From Owenia fusiformis (taxonomy: Eukaryota; Annelida; Polychaeta; Sabellida; Oweniidae): a DNA stretch of 64,000 nt. The position numbers were made by a program, and so were the translations under genes. Location: NCBI GenBank assembly GCA_903813345.2, contig CAIIXF020000012.1:1901318-1965317 (forward strand), given 5' to 3'. Below the pieces are notes generated by a model that saw only the letters and a list, made by a program, of their open reading frames with translations, was not told where the DNA came from and searched no databases. Shown one piece after another: positions 48,101-57,600 of this stretch. The stretch's first letter is position 1, and the number at the start of each line of letters is the position of its first letter.

Positions 48101-50560
48101 TAGGCAGAATTCTCACGACATTTTCAACACAAACGTGTATCAGTATCATATTTTTAAGACAATGTACATATTTGTAAACAAATAGTTCAGAAGACAACAG
48201 AATCGTCGATTTAATTCCTCACTTAAGTTACATAAACGGTTTTTCGAAAAACAGTTAAGATCTGCACTTTTAACCTAAACGGACAAACAGACAGACAGGC
48301 GGACATACGGACAGACGGACGCACCTAGGCCGACAATATGGCCCCACACTATGTGGTGGAGACATAGAATAAACATGATTCAAATACAGGGTGTACCAAA
48401 ATAATATTACTAATCTAAAATTGTAATAATTCATTTATTTATATTGGCATTATTGCTCTGAAATTTTGATATGACTAAGAATTGATGAATTGTAATAATG
48501 ATATACCATCCTTGGTCAGAAATATATGTTAGTTCAAGTTCATGATAGAGCACGTATATACGTAGCATCATAGATTTACAGTAAAGCCATTGATTCATTA
48601 ATTTTACTTTTGTTAACATCCTTGTTATTGTTTCATATGAAAATAAAATACAAATACAAGGTTGTAAAATAATTAGTATAAGTTTGGGTATTATACCAGA
48701 TGTTGAGCAAACTGATATTTAATATGGTTACCATGGTAACAGATATGATAAATAAACTGACATTAAATGACATTTTAATATAATGTCATCATGATGAACC
48801 ATAGCAGGTTTCATAACAATTCATTATCGATTGAATGAAATATCTGTATTTCAACAATACAATTGCCAAACTTAAAATATGTAATATTTCAAACATAATG
48901 CTGCACAGAGAATATATTCTAAATCGTACAACAGCATCAAGACATTTGTATAAATGTCCGGATACACCCCTACATCATTAATCACATGGACGTAGTGCAA
49001 GGGGGTTCGTGGAACTTATTCACCCCCCCCCCTCCACCCCCACCTTCAGCCTCCCTCCCACCCCTACGCACACACCTTCACCTCGAATCCCCTTTCGCTA
49101 TAAAACGAACAACCGGACGGGTACAACCCACGTTTGCGCAAACAAAGGAATCGCACGTTTCTATTTAATGACGCTTGTACTTTATTCGGTATTCTTTCGA
49201 CCCCCCCCCCCCCCCCCATTCGTTATAAAACGAAAAAGAAACCCCATGGCCACCATGGAAAATCCTGGCAACGCCAACGTCTTGCTTCAAGACCCTGGAC
49301 TATCTACACTAACAACTGCGTTGTTTAGATTTGATTCAGGTCCACAATCTTGAGGCAAGACTAGCTACGCCTGTGGATAAATCATTCATTTGACTCGAGG
49401 AAACACTTGTTTAAAGATCTAGATCTAAAACATTTCAAATGAAGTTTTTTCATCAATGCTGTTTAAAATACGTTGTTATAACGATAAGTAAAAAATGTAA
49501 TTAGGATTGCAGGTGTTCTGTTAAATAAACACAGTTGAGTCTACTGTGCTCTCATAAAGAATCGAAGATGTAACGTACCAACTCCGACCACTATGTTAAG
49601 CAGTGCCCACGCCGTCAACAGCCCGAGGAAAAGCTGAAATTAAAGAAAATAAAAATGATTATATTCAACAATAAAAATCCACACTTCTCAAAGAAAGAGG
49701 GCTCATATTCTGATATTAATTACATCTTTCTTTTTTCACCTAAAAAGAAACTGATAGAAAGCACATGATTTCCCATAATGGAGGGCTCCTGAAATCTTCG
49801 TAAAAATTAAAGTTCTGAACTTGATCCAGAGTTGAACCAAACTGAAATTGAAAGTTTCATTTTACAATACAGCAATGATTTTGGAATCACTTTTTGCAGT
49901 AAATAATTTACACTGATCGAAAATTAAATGTAGCTGGGATGTTATTTTGCATAGCATGATGCCAACACAAAAATAAATAAATACATATAAGCCTGGTACG
50001 GCTACGGCAGTCGAATGACGTATTTTGAAATTGTGGAGTCAGAAAAAACGACGATCGCCCGACGGCCTTTTAAATGCCGACGCACGTTCACCGTAAGGCG
50101 TCCCTATGGCGGGCGTAGTTTCTTGCAAATACCAGCCCTATTGACCCTTAGGGCTAGGCACAAAAGCTTTCGAACCCAGAAAACGTTTGTGCCTAGCCCT
50201 GTGGGGTGTATTCGACAATATTACCCCTGCTCTTCGGTCTATATTTCTTAAATAATACTGCAAATTGATCAGCATGCAAATACACATAATATCTTACAAT
50301 TAAATTATTTTTATTTTTCAATTATTTGCTGTCTCTTATAATAATAGTTATTTTAGTAATATTATAGTAATATTTCGATTAAAAAGTATGTGAAATAGAA
50401 GAAACCCTCTTTTAAAATATCCAAGTGAGATAGAAGTATTCTAAATTCAGGTTCTTTCAAACAATGAACGAATGTGCTCTGATGCTAACTCTTCTGACCA
50501 AAATGTTCCAATACATTTAAATTATAAAATACTTACTTTTATTGTCCATGTTGATCCCAT
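39130..50560 (-). CDS. Secreted alpha-carbonic anhydrase CA-3 (8 exons)
   Basis: Third paralogue, with introns enlarged by transposons. Coding exons in gene order: 50537-50560, 49579-49633, 47314-47463, 46815-46960, 46448-46522, 45056-45122, 41441-41598, 39130-39234 (stop included), giving 259 aa. All junctions are GT-AG with CA-1 phases; exon 4 is one codon shorter. The signal peptide starts [39 protein letters not shown] and GSLTTPPY keep the zinc and catalytic residues. Two departures stand out: NFREVQ replaces the conserved NFRPVQ near the C-terminus, and the last codons read NKNW rather than YSNW/YQSW. The final TGG-TGA is also a possible donor (G|GTGAGT). Intron 7 holds a mariner, intron 6 a 3.0-kb repeat-rich element and intron 2 a Helitron-like tail. 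It lies downstream of SLC15A4 in the same orientation. The last exon is the least certain. Confidence 0.88.
39501..41416 (-). mobile_element. Near-complete mariner transposon in CA-3 intron 7 (1.92 kb)
   Basis: Inverted ends CAGGGCGTTCAGTAAGTAAA (39501) and the matching inverse ending at 41416 (one difference in the first ~30 bases) are each bordered by TA (39499-39500, 41417-41418). It contains a transposase gene in two exons on the minus strand. Second inverted matches TTGCTCCGCAGAACCCGTATTCACGTT lie inside both ends (about 39630-39660 and 41230-41255), so each end has an outer and an inner inverted block. Both paralogous CA introns lack it, so it inserted after the duplications. Confidence 0.93.
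39760..41045 (-). CDS. Mariner transposase, apparently with one spliceosomal intron
   Basis: Cut-and-paste transposase. Exon 1 is 41045-40281 and exon 2 is 40149-39760. The 131-base gap starts GTAATT and ends CATTTTCAG; joining gives phase-0 [17 protein letters not shown], the expected mariner continuity. Order: N-terminal helix-turn-helix with [18 protein letters not shown], a GRP hinge, second HTH, WVPKNL (mariner WVPHEL), CDETFVRYF (first Asp), HQDNAPSH (second Asp), [13 protein letters not shown] (third Asp). Counting gives 35 residues between the last two Asp, one more than the textbook DD34D. The total is 384 aa from the first Met; starts at MAARI (371) or MNNEM (361) are nearer the usual ~345-350 length, so the start is uncertain. 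Both exons are free of stops. Activity is unproven. Confidence 0.88.
41693..41720. repeat. Second copy of the 28-bp hairpin
   Basis: TTAACCATGGGCTTTCAAGA... closes with AGCCCAT to form a perfect 7-bp stem ATGGGCT/AGCCCAT with an 8-base loop. It is nearly identical to the insert at 31484-31511. No empty site is available here. Confidence 0.5.
42190..43610. repeat. 144-bp tandem repeat, about 10 units
   Basis: The landmark CTTGTCATCGCGATTCCAGG (variants) recurs near 42218, 42357, 42498, 42644, 42786, 42931, 43073, 43217, 43361 and 43507, a spacing of 139-146. Each unit also has ACTTCAAATTTTCACACATG, TTACATGGTAAGAAGT and GGCGGCCATCTTGCATTCTG. Read on the minus strand, the order (AATGGCC block, AATCAGxTCTAGA, GAAAATTTGAA, ACAAGATTT) parallels the ~165-bp units at 14.2 and 57 kb, so the arrays probably share an ancestor. 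Confidence 0.85.
43990..44350. repeat. ~145-bp tandem repeat, about 3 units
   Basis: Units carry TTTAGAATACCACCTTGTGTAA and then CCCATTTCTATCAATATA, at about 44010, 44135 and 44285, with a further related copy in the right arm at 44690-44755. They lie in the second half of the 41880-44877 element. Confidence 0.6.
45123..46447. other. CA-3 intron 5: small MITE and direct repeats
   Basis: CTCCGCACCCAATATTT occurs twice (about 45344 and 45720). GGCGTAGTGTTGAA (46092) and GTGCGTAGTGTTGAA (45281) are another related pair. 45873-46005 is a ~130-base inverted-end element described separately. No coding sequence. Confidence 0.5.
45873..46005. mobile_element. ~130-bp MITE, copy 1
   Basis: Inverted ends CAGGGATTTAAAGCTTGCA and TGCAAGCTTAAAATCTCTG. 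The internal CGAAACGCCAACCTATACGT and ATTTAGGTTGTGAAAA match, in inverse orientation, the element at 54531-54660. No coding capacity. Confidence 0.65.
47991..48366. mobile_element. Helitron-like element with GGAC-rich tract and terminal hairpin
   Basis: Left part (47991-48285) equals one arm of the 36332-36852 foldback element. It continues into a GGACAAACAGACAGACAGGC-type microsatellite and the tail CGACAATATGGCCCCACACT...GGTGGAGACATAG, shared with 58321-58366. The tail contains a CCCCAC/GTGG(A/G)G hairpin close to the end. It lies in CA-3 intron 2. The tandem repeats seen in the larger relatives are absent. Confidence 0.6.
48387..48970. mobile_element. Possible TA-flanked MITE (~580 bp)
   Basis: The left end CAGGGTGTACCAAAATAATA is bordered by TA (48385-48386). 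The right end, on the minus strand, is GGGGTGTATCCGGACATTTA, bordered by TA (48971-48972). The agreement is limited to about the first ten bases, so this is a tentative mariner/Tc1-type derivative. The interior is AT-rich and non-coding. Confidence 0.4.
49019..49235. repeat. Two poly(C)-rich tracts with duplicated flank
   Basis: C-runs at 49021-49050 and 49201-49217 (17 C) are each followed by a related ATTCGxTATAAAACGAA-like word (CTTTCGCTATAAAACGAAC and ATTCGTTATAAAACGAAA). A ~170-base direct duplication expanded at the C tracts. In CA-3 intron 2. Proline-rich frames here are artefacts. Confidence 0.7.
50150..50200. repeat. Perfect 15-bp hairpin in a GC-rich island
   Basis: AGGGCTAGGCACAAA (50150-50164) and its exact inverse TTTGTGCCTAGCCCT (50186-50200) are separated by 21 bases. 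It sits in a locally GC-rich segment (about 49990-50225) inside CA-3 intron 1 that has a 78-codon open frame with no recognisable product. Possibly the end of a MITE or a structured transcript. Confidence 0.6.
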
Positions 50561-50700
50561 GTCTTTACGCTAACTCAAATAAACTCTCTAACTCAAAAAT
50601 AAGCAACTTTGAATTGAGCTCGAATATAAAACGTCCGTCTCGTCAGACAACTTAAAGTCTCTGGCTTTTCTTCGAAGTTTCCTCTCCGTTTCGACTCTCG
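50561..50700 (-). promoter_or_regulatory. Conserved 5' flank / 5'UTR of CA-3
   Basis: On the minus strand GACGAGACGGACGTTTTATA, then GAGCTCAATTCAAAGTTGCT (50602-50622), then GAGTTAGAGAGTTTATTTGA precede the start codon, aligning with the CA-1 and CA-2 flanks. TTTATAT near 50627 could serve as a TATA-like element. The conserved stretch ends at about 50690, where a LINE relic begins close by. Confidence 0.45.
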
Positions 50701-50779
50701 ATCATAAACTATGCATCAACTGTTATTCAACAACACCTAATGGAGCATATCAATAAAATTATTCAAGATTTAAAAAAAC

Positions 50780-51885
50780 AATGCGTCAATTGATATATGT
50801 GATTAACCTTAATTGACTATCTCACAGATTGCTTAGATAATGGTTACAATGTTAAAAGTATTTTCCTAGATATTTCAGCTGCGTTTGATTTAATGCCGCA
50901 CATTCATTTATTAAGTAAGCTTGCAAGTTATGGTTTGGGGGAAATATCTGTTTTTCTAATTAAATCTTACCTGGAAAATCGTAGAGTGAGAGTTGTGATC
51001 GATGGACAAGAATCTATCTGGTCTGATAAGAACAACATATAAATTAATTAATTATATTATACATATAAATGTATAAAGGAGTTCCTCAAGAGTCTATTTT
51101 GGGCCCTTTACTGTTCCTTTTGTACATAAATGATATTACCGACAATATTAGCTTAAAATGTTACTTATTAGCTGATGACACTTCTATTTATCAATCCTTT
51201 AAAGAGGATTATCTAAACAATAAGATGGCTCTACTGCAGACTGACCTTGATAATATTTAGGAGTGGTCATAAAAATGGAGATTGCAATTTAAGGCCAGCA
51301 AAAGTGCAGAACTAACTTTTTTGACCAAAGAAAATCAGAGTTACAAACTCCACCAATGTTACTTGGTGGTGATATAATTCCTAAAGTCAATAAACATGAT
51401 CACCTTGGCTTTACTTTTGACCAACATTTGTCGTTTGAACCGCACATTATTCCGACCTCAAACAAAACTGACAAGCTACTTAACCACTAAAAACTCATTG
51501 GTAAACATCTTCAACGCATGTTTAATTCTTGCATATTGGCACATTTTGACTTTTATGGTACTATATGGCTATGCAAAGTCCTTAACTTTAAAATGCCTGG
51601 ATAAATTATATTATAAATCTGCTGTGATTTGCTCAGGTGTCATCAACGGATCATCCACCATCAAAACACACCATACTTTAAATTGGACATCAATGGAAAT
51701 CTTAGTTTCTTCTTCTTTGTTTTTTCTGTTGTTGTTATACTTGTCCTCTTTAGTTTCTTCTTTCATATAAAAGTTTTGCTTAAAACAGGAAGATGCGATG
51801 CGTATCAGATGATATTGTCCTTTCTAATTGAAAAACAGAGATTCAAGAGTCCGATTTTAAATAGCATCTTATCTGATAGAAAAAA
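50780..51885 (+). pseudogene. Decayed LINE reverse transcriptase (CR1/Jockey-like)
   Basis: Plus-strand frames give [60 protein letters not shown] and [14 protein letters not shown], i.e. the finger, palm and catalytic blocks of a LINE reverse transcriptase, then DHLGFTFDQHLSFEPHI. The catalytic box reads LADD where FADD is usual. In-frame stops (for example after 51255) and several frameshifts make it dead. It lies between CA-3 and SLC15A4, oriented against both. Confidence 0.8.
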
Positions 51886-51889
51886 CTAA

Positions 51890-52914
51890 TGGAAACCTGC
51901 CAATGTCTAGCTCTCACCAAGAAGAGGGATACCCCAGTATTCATAGATGAACCCTATATCGCCATGGAGAACCGAAAGAGAGTCATCTTTACATGAAAAT
52001 GGGTTCACATGTGAATTCTGGGATATTTCCTCATCTTTCATTCACCCTAAGGCTTCAAGTTCAAGAACTGCAAGTTCATGTTGACATACGTACTTGTACT
52101 TGCAGCTGAACGACATTCAACTGGTGATTTACTTGTAAATTGACTTTAATGTTTGAATAGATGTCGCATCGCACACATATTTAGTGTTCGATAAAGTCGT
52201 CAGAGGAGTTAGGCAGCCAACATCTTTTTAAGGGTGGTTTTATAAAAGTGTTCAGGTTGTCACGATTAGTATAATGAGGCATTCGCTCATTTTAGCCCAA
52301 CACGTTTCTGACTGTTGTAATATTTATGACTTTTCAATGATTGATATCGTATTTTTAATTCAAATTGCATTGAAATAAACTTGTCAAAATATAATGGATT
52401 AAAAGGGACGTACATGTATTCAGTAACTATTATATTCGAGAAAAATTATGAGCAAATCACATTACCTTCAAGAGAGAGAAAGAGGAATATGACACATATT
52501 TCATGACGAGTCAATTTATCATCAGTTTCGTATTGGGGTGTAGGGATGGGGTCAATCCACTTTTATGGTATATTGTTAAATTGATATGTTCCCTAACCTT
52601 TTACGATTTGATAAACAAATGCTATTCTCTGTCATTGAGTATCTGTCTCAATCACTCATTACTCATCATAATCAGACCAATAAACAACAATATAAACATC
52701 TTCTTGTTCTTTATGGTATTGTCTGTTGCCATGGCAATAAATTGTTGGGCTTGAAACACTTTTTGTATCATTCGTAATATGACAACTTGTGGATTTTTTT
52801 TAAGTTGCAATTGGGATGTAATAGTCACAGTTATACTACAGTTTTGACTCAAATGCTGTTCGATGTAAAATTGTTTTGTTATTCCCAGAAGTTATCCATG
52901 ATTCCATAATCCCA
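51890..52914. repeat. Segmental duplication partner of 29700-30470
   Basis: 51895-52770 is the better-preserved counterpart of the block at 29.7-30.4 kb. No gene is recognised; the open frames are not conserved between the two copies. Confidence 0.6.
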
Positions 52915-53045
52915 AATACCCAACAAACCCATATACATCACAATGCAACATATCTTACAACTCCACATACCCCATAATGCAACATATCCCACAATTCAAC
53001 ATACCCCACAATCCCATATACCCCATAATGTAAAGTATCCCTCAA
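52915..53045. repeat. Imperfect ~25-bp tandem repeat
   Basis: Degenerate units of CCCATATACxxCACAATGCAAC type (CAACATATCCCACAAT, CATACCCCACAATCCCATATACCCCATAATG), five to six copies. Confidence 0.6.
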
Positions 53046-54530
53046 GAATCTACCAAATGATGAACCACCTCAACCGATTTCCAAAAATGGAAAGATAGCC
53101 CAACGTCTATGCAAGCATTACTATAGGTCAAAAGTAGTCTCAAATACATTCATGAAAATAGTGATTTGTATTTTTCATATAATGCTGTCTAATGATATAA
53201 ACATACAAAATTATTCAAGTGTTAAATGAATGATAGTACAAGTTGCAATACTTTTGGTATATTACTTTACGATATTACATGAGCATAGCTAGCCCCAAAG
53301 CTGTCCAATACGCGGTGCACTGTACATTATGCGCAATACAAATATGCAGTACTTAAATACATGTTGATGTGCAATGCATATACGACATATACAACATGTA
53401 GTATACATGAAGCCTGAGGATGCAGTAATACAATATTTCAAAATCACGTTTCTTGTGTTATATCGAACATTCATCCATGGTTATCAGCTATAGTCATGTC
53501 TAGAATATGTGCAAATGTCATCAAATAATTCTTTTTTAAATAAAACTACTCATCTTAATACATATTTACTTCTTATTTCTAGGCCTCAGCAGTATAATTT
53601 GTAATTAATGGTGATCTTTGAGTGAATACAATTCATAAATAATTAAACACACACTTTACATGCAAATAGTTCTACTTATTCCTGAATTCATCAGCACATC
53701 ATTGGCTTGTATAAACAACAAGATATACAGTGATAAATATTGCACTTTCAAGATTATATAATTTACAAAACTTGCCCGAAACCTAATCAGATCTTGGCTC
53801 TAATCTGCTCTTGAATCTGTAAAAATTTCAAGCGGATAAGTGGTTTTCTGGAATTTTGATGACAAGATTTATGTTGGGCCTGCCAATCCGCCCCCATGTC
53901 TTCCTGCCAAGAAGCACAAGAGGATGACAATATGGCTAAAAGATGCGATAAGTATGACTAAAAAAATGACCACACTCCACTCAGACTTCACTTGCATACT
54001 CAGGTCACACATACCCAACCCAATTCTGATCAAACAAAGATAAGTCTCAGGATTGGAATAGATACTAAAACACATTTTTAAAAAATATTTACAAGGTCCA
54101 ATAAAACAGCATTAGTACATCTCAAAAAACACTGTTCTCAACTTGAGCTTGAACTGAAATATAGTTAGTTGCAAACAAATTGGCACCAAATTTAAAAAAA
54201 TATTATCCATAAGATCGATGGAGAACACCCCATACTATACAGATATCATTTTAATAGCGTTTAAAATTTCAAAAATATCTTGCGCTGGTATTTCAGTATA
54301 TTTCTCTACAATATAACACTTAACATTTGACCTGCATAAGCACGTAGCTTGTTATACCCCATGACAATATTTATATAATTTGACTCAAATATGAATCTAT
54401 CAGCTTATTGGTTACATCCAGCAGTAATTTCAGCTGTGAAAATATGGTTCTGTTTGAAAAGTATATTACATGGTGTAAGCGGAAGATCTGTCCATATATA
54501 GGGGATCAAGCTACAGTTTTTCCTGTATAT
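53046..54530. other. Between CA-3 and SLC15A4: mostly non-coding
   Basis: 53780-53880 carries one diverged unit of the Helitron-like repeat family (ACCTAATCAGATCTTGGCTC, CAAGCGGATAAGTGGTTTTC, GATGACAAGATTT). The rest is AT-rich, and its lower-numbered part would include the SLC15A4 3'UTR; no clear poly(A) signal was singled out. Confidence 0.45.
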
Positions 54531-54660
54531 TAGGGAGTTTAAGCTTGCAATGCTTTTCACAACCTAAAGATGAAAAATATTTAAGTGATGCATTTGAATG
54601 GGCGATTGGTCATACGTATAGGTTGGCGTTTCAAGTTTATATGCAAGCTTAAACTCCCTA
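54531..54660. mobile_element. ~130-bp MITE, copy 2
   Basis: Ends TAGGGAGTTTAAGCTTGCA and TGCAAGCTTAAACTCCCTA are perfect inverted repeats (19 bases). The interior matches 45873-46005 in inverse orientation. It ends 15 bases after the SLC15A4 stop, so it is probably transcribed within that gene's 3'UTR. Confidence 0.75.
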
Positions 54661-54675
54661 TTATATATGATTTAA

Positions 54676-57600
54676 TCAAGTTGAGCTGCTTTTGTATTTA
54701 TCTGCAATATTTGTAGGATATCCAATGGTACTGTTAGATCTTGCAGGGCTACTGCGGACATTATTATTCCGACTATTTGATGATTGTACACTTTGAGACA
54801 ACGACCCAGTTCTACTGTGTCCATTCTGTCCATTGATATGCTGTAAACTGGCTCTCTGTCTTTGCCGTTTATCAACGACACCAATGTCAAACTTATATGA
54901 AATCACGGAAAACACAAGTACTCCTAGGAATTGCAGACCACCCAGAAAGTAAAAATAATAGTCAAGATGGCTGCCATTAATATCACCCTGGTCCCAGTTG
55001 CAAAAGAAAATGTTTTTGAAAGCGTAGACTGTTGCTGTACCGAGGAGGCTCCCAACTCCATTGAAGAACCAGAAAATACCCATAATTACACCTTGCATGG
55101 ACTTTGGGGCATGGGAATAGGCAAACTCCAAACCTGAAAGAACATGGACAAATGTGAATTACTGGTTGTTTAATACTTATAGGATATTACAGTAAAACCT
55201 GTCTAAGTGGAACACTTTTGGTACCTCTAAAAGAGAGAGGTGTTCCACTTATAGAGGTTTGTTTTAATTGTTTAACATTAAGTCAGTTTGTCTTGGAGGT
55301 GTTCCACTTAACAGGTACTTCAATTAAACTTGACATGTTGACATTCTTGGTAAACCACTCTGGGCTTCATTGGTGAAAACATTTGAGATGATGTATCTCT
55401 AGCTCTGGACTCTGTTGACCAGGACTTTTAAAAGCAAATGATAAAATAGTGTCTCAAATTCATTTAAATGATAGTGTCCCAAATGCATATAATCTATTCC
55501 CATTGAGTTCAACAATGCGTTAAAATTAAAGATAACATCTTCCATTGCACTCTGTTTTTGCTCAAGTTGCACCCTGTTTTTACTCAACAGCTGCAAGCAG
55601 ATGTGAATACCTACCTGCAACTGCAGCAAACACTTCACTCAGACCTATAAGAGCGTACTGAGGAATCTGCCAAAGGACACTTACATCCACTGCACGATAA
55701 TATGTGTTACCTAAAAGACAAAAAGCACAGGGTAAACAGTGTTGTATGAACCCAACATCAAAAATGGCTGAAAATGTACTCAGCACGCTGAAACCTAATC
55801 AGACGGGACAAGGAAAGTGAGATGCCCCCATCATCTAGAATGTTGACAACAATATTGTACCCTATAAAGATAAGATAAAATAAACAAAGGCCATATTTAA
55901 ATAAAAAAAACAAGTATTAATGAGTAGATTAGAAACAACCATCAATTCTGTTATAAAGTGTATAATAATCAAATAATAATTTAAATTGCTTTAATGTAAC
56001 AACTGTTTATCATCCTATGCAAAAAATCAAAAGCTCCATTTTAAACAATATACATGAATATCGATGTAGAAATATCCAAATTGATGAGATTCATACCAAA
56101 AATGTGTATCTAAATAAATATAAGTAAAAATCATATGATTTTGAGTGATTAATCATATCTATTTACAAGTCAACATCAATATCAGAAAAATGAAAGTAGC
56201 TATCTATTATTGCAGTGGGTTGAGAAATATGATATCAAGGAAAATTGAATAATATCGGATTCATCCCAAAATAGGAGGATGAAATTAAATCACATGCTTT
56301 GACGTGGGATGATTACAAGTGTGTCTTCAAAAATGTCATTTCATTTGAATAATTGCCAAATGTCGAAAAACTCCGATATACTTTCACATACAAATCATAA
56401 TATTTTACAAAATACATCAATCAATTATCAATCAGAACATTATAAATAATAAATCCTCCTTCGTTAAAGGCCCTGGGACCTCATGCCCCAGCCTATCTTT
56501 GAAACAAATGTTTGTGTGCATCTTAAATTTGATGGATAAAAAGAGATTTTGAACCTAAAAGCTTACCAATGGACTGGTTAAAATAATTTCTTCCATCATT
56601 TTGGTTGTAAATGCCCAGTCTATATGTCTCTAGTCCTCCTGCTAACAATACTGCTGCTGTGGCTAATAACATACCTAACATGGAAAAATAATTTAATCTG
56701 ATCAAAGACACACAACGCTTGAAACTGTATTAAAATAATTAAAAAAAATATCATATGAAAGAGTTATTTGTTTTTATTTACAACATTTTTAAGTAATACA
56801 ATTACAAAATATGCTGCCAAATGCCAATGACTAAATTATAAATTCTTGAAATCAAAAGCAATACAAGAACACAAATGTGTACAAAATGTCCCCACCTATG
56901 GGTGATCCCGTCAAATGGTATCCTAAAAATGAGTAGACAAGACTTTACCGACACAATTTGAGGACGGAAAATCCAAAATGGCCACCTTAAAATTTACCAA
57001 GAATGCAAAAAAATTAGTCAGTTCTAGATTTTCATACTAAGAACCACCCCTGAAATTTTGAAATTGATCCGTCACACAGTTAACCAGAAAACCTGTAAAC
57101 AAGACTTTACAGACAATATTTGAGGACAGAAAATCCAAAATGGCTGCCTTGACATTTATCCAGAATGCCAAAAAAACTAATCTGTTCCAGATTTTCATAC
57201 TAAGAATCATCCCTGAAAATATGAAATTGATCTACCAAACGGTTCACCTGGAAATGTGTAGACAAGACTTTGCAAACAAGATTTTAGGACACAAAATCCA
57301 AAATGGCTGCCTTGACATTTACCAAGAATGCCCAAAAACTAATCAGATCTAGATTTTCATATTAAGAATCATACCTGAAAATTTGAAATTGATCTACCAA
57401 ACAGTTCACCTAAAAACGCGTAGACAAGACTTTACGGGCAAGATTTTAAAACGGAAAATCCAAAATGGCTGCCTTGACATTTATCCAGAATGCCAAAAAA
57501 CTAATCAGATCTAGATTTTCATACTAAAAATCATCCCTGAAAATTTGAAATTGATCTACCAAACGGTTCACCTGGAAATGCGTAGACAAGACTTTACAGA

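Noticed and set aside
49009-49353. Proline-rich plus-strand frames
   Set aside because: Caused by the poly(C) tracts; flanking duplication and lack of any domain argue against a gene.
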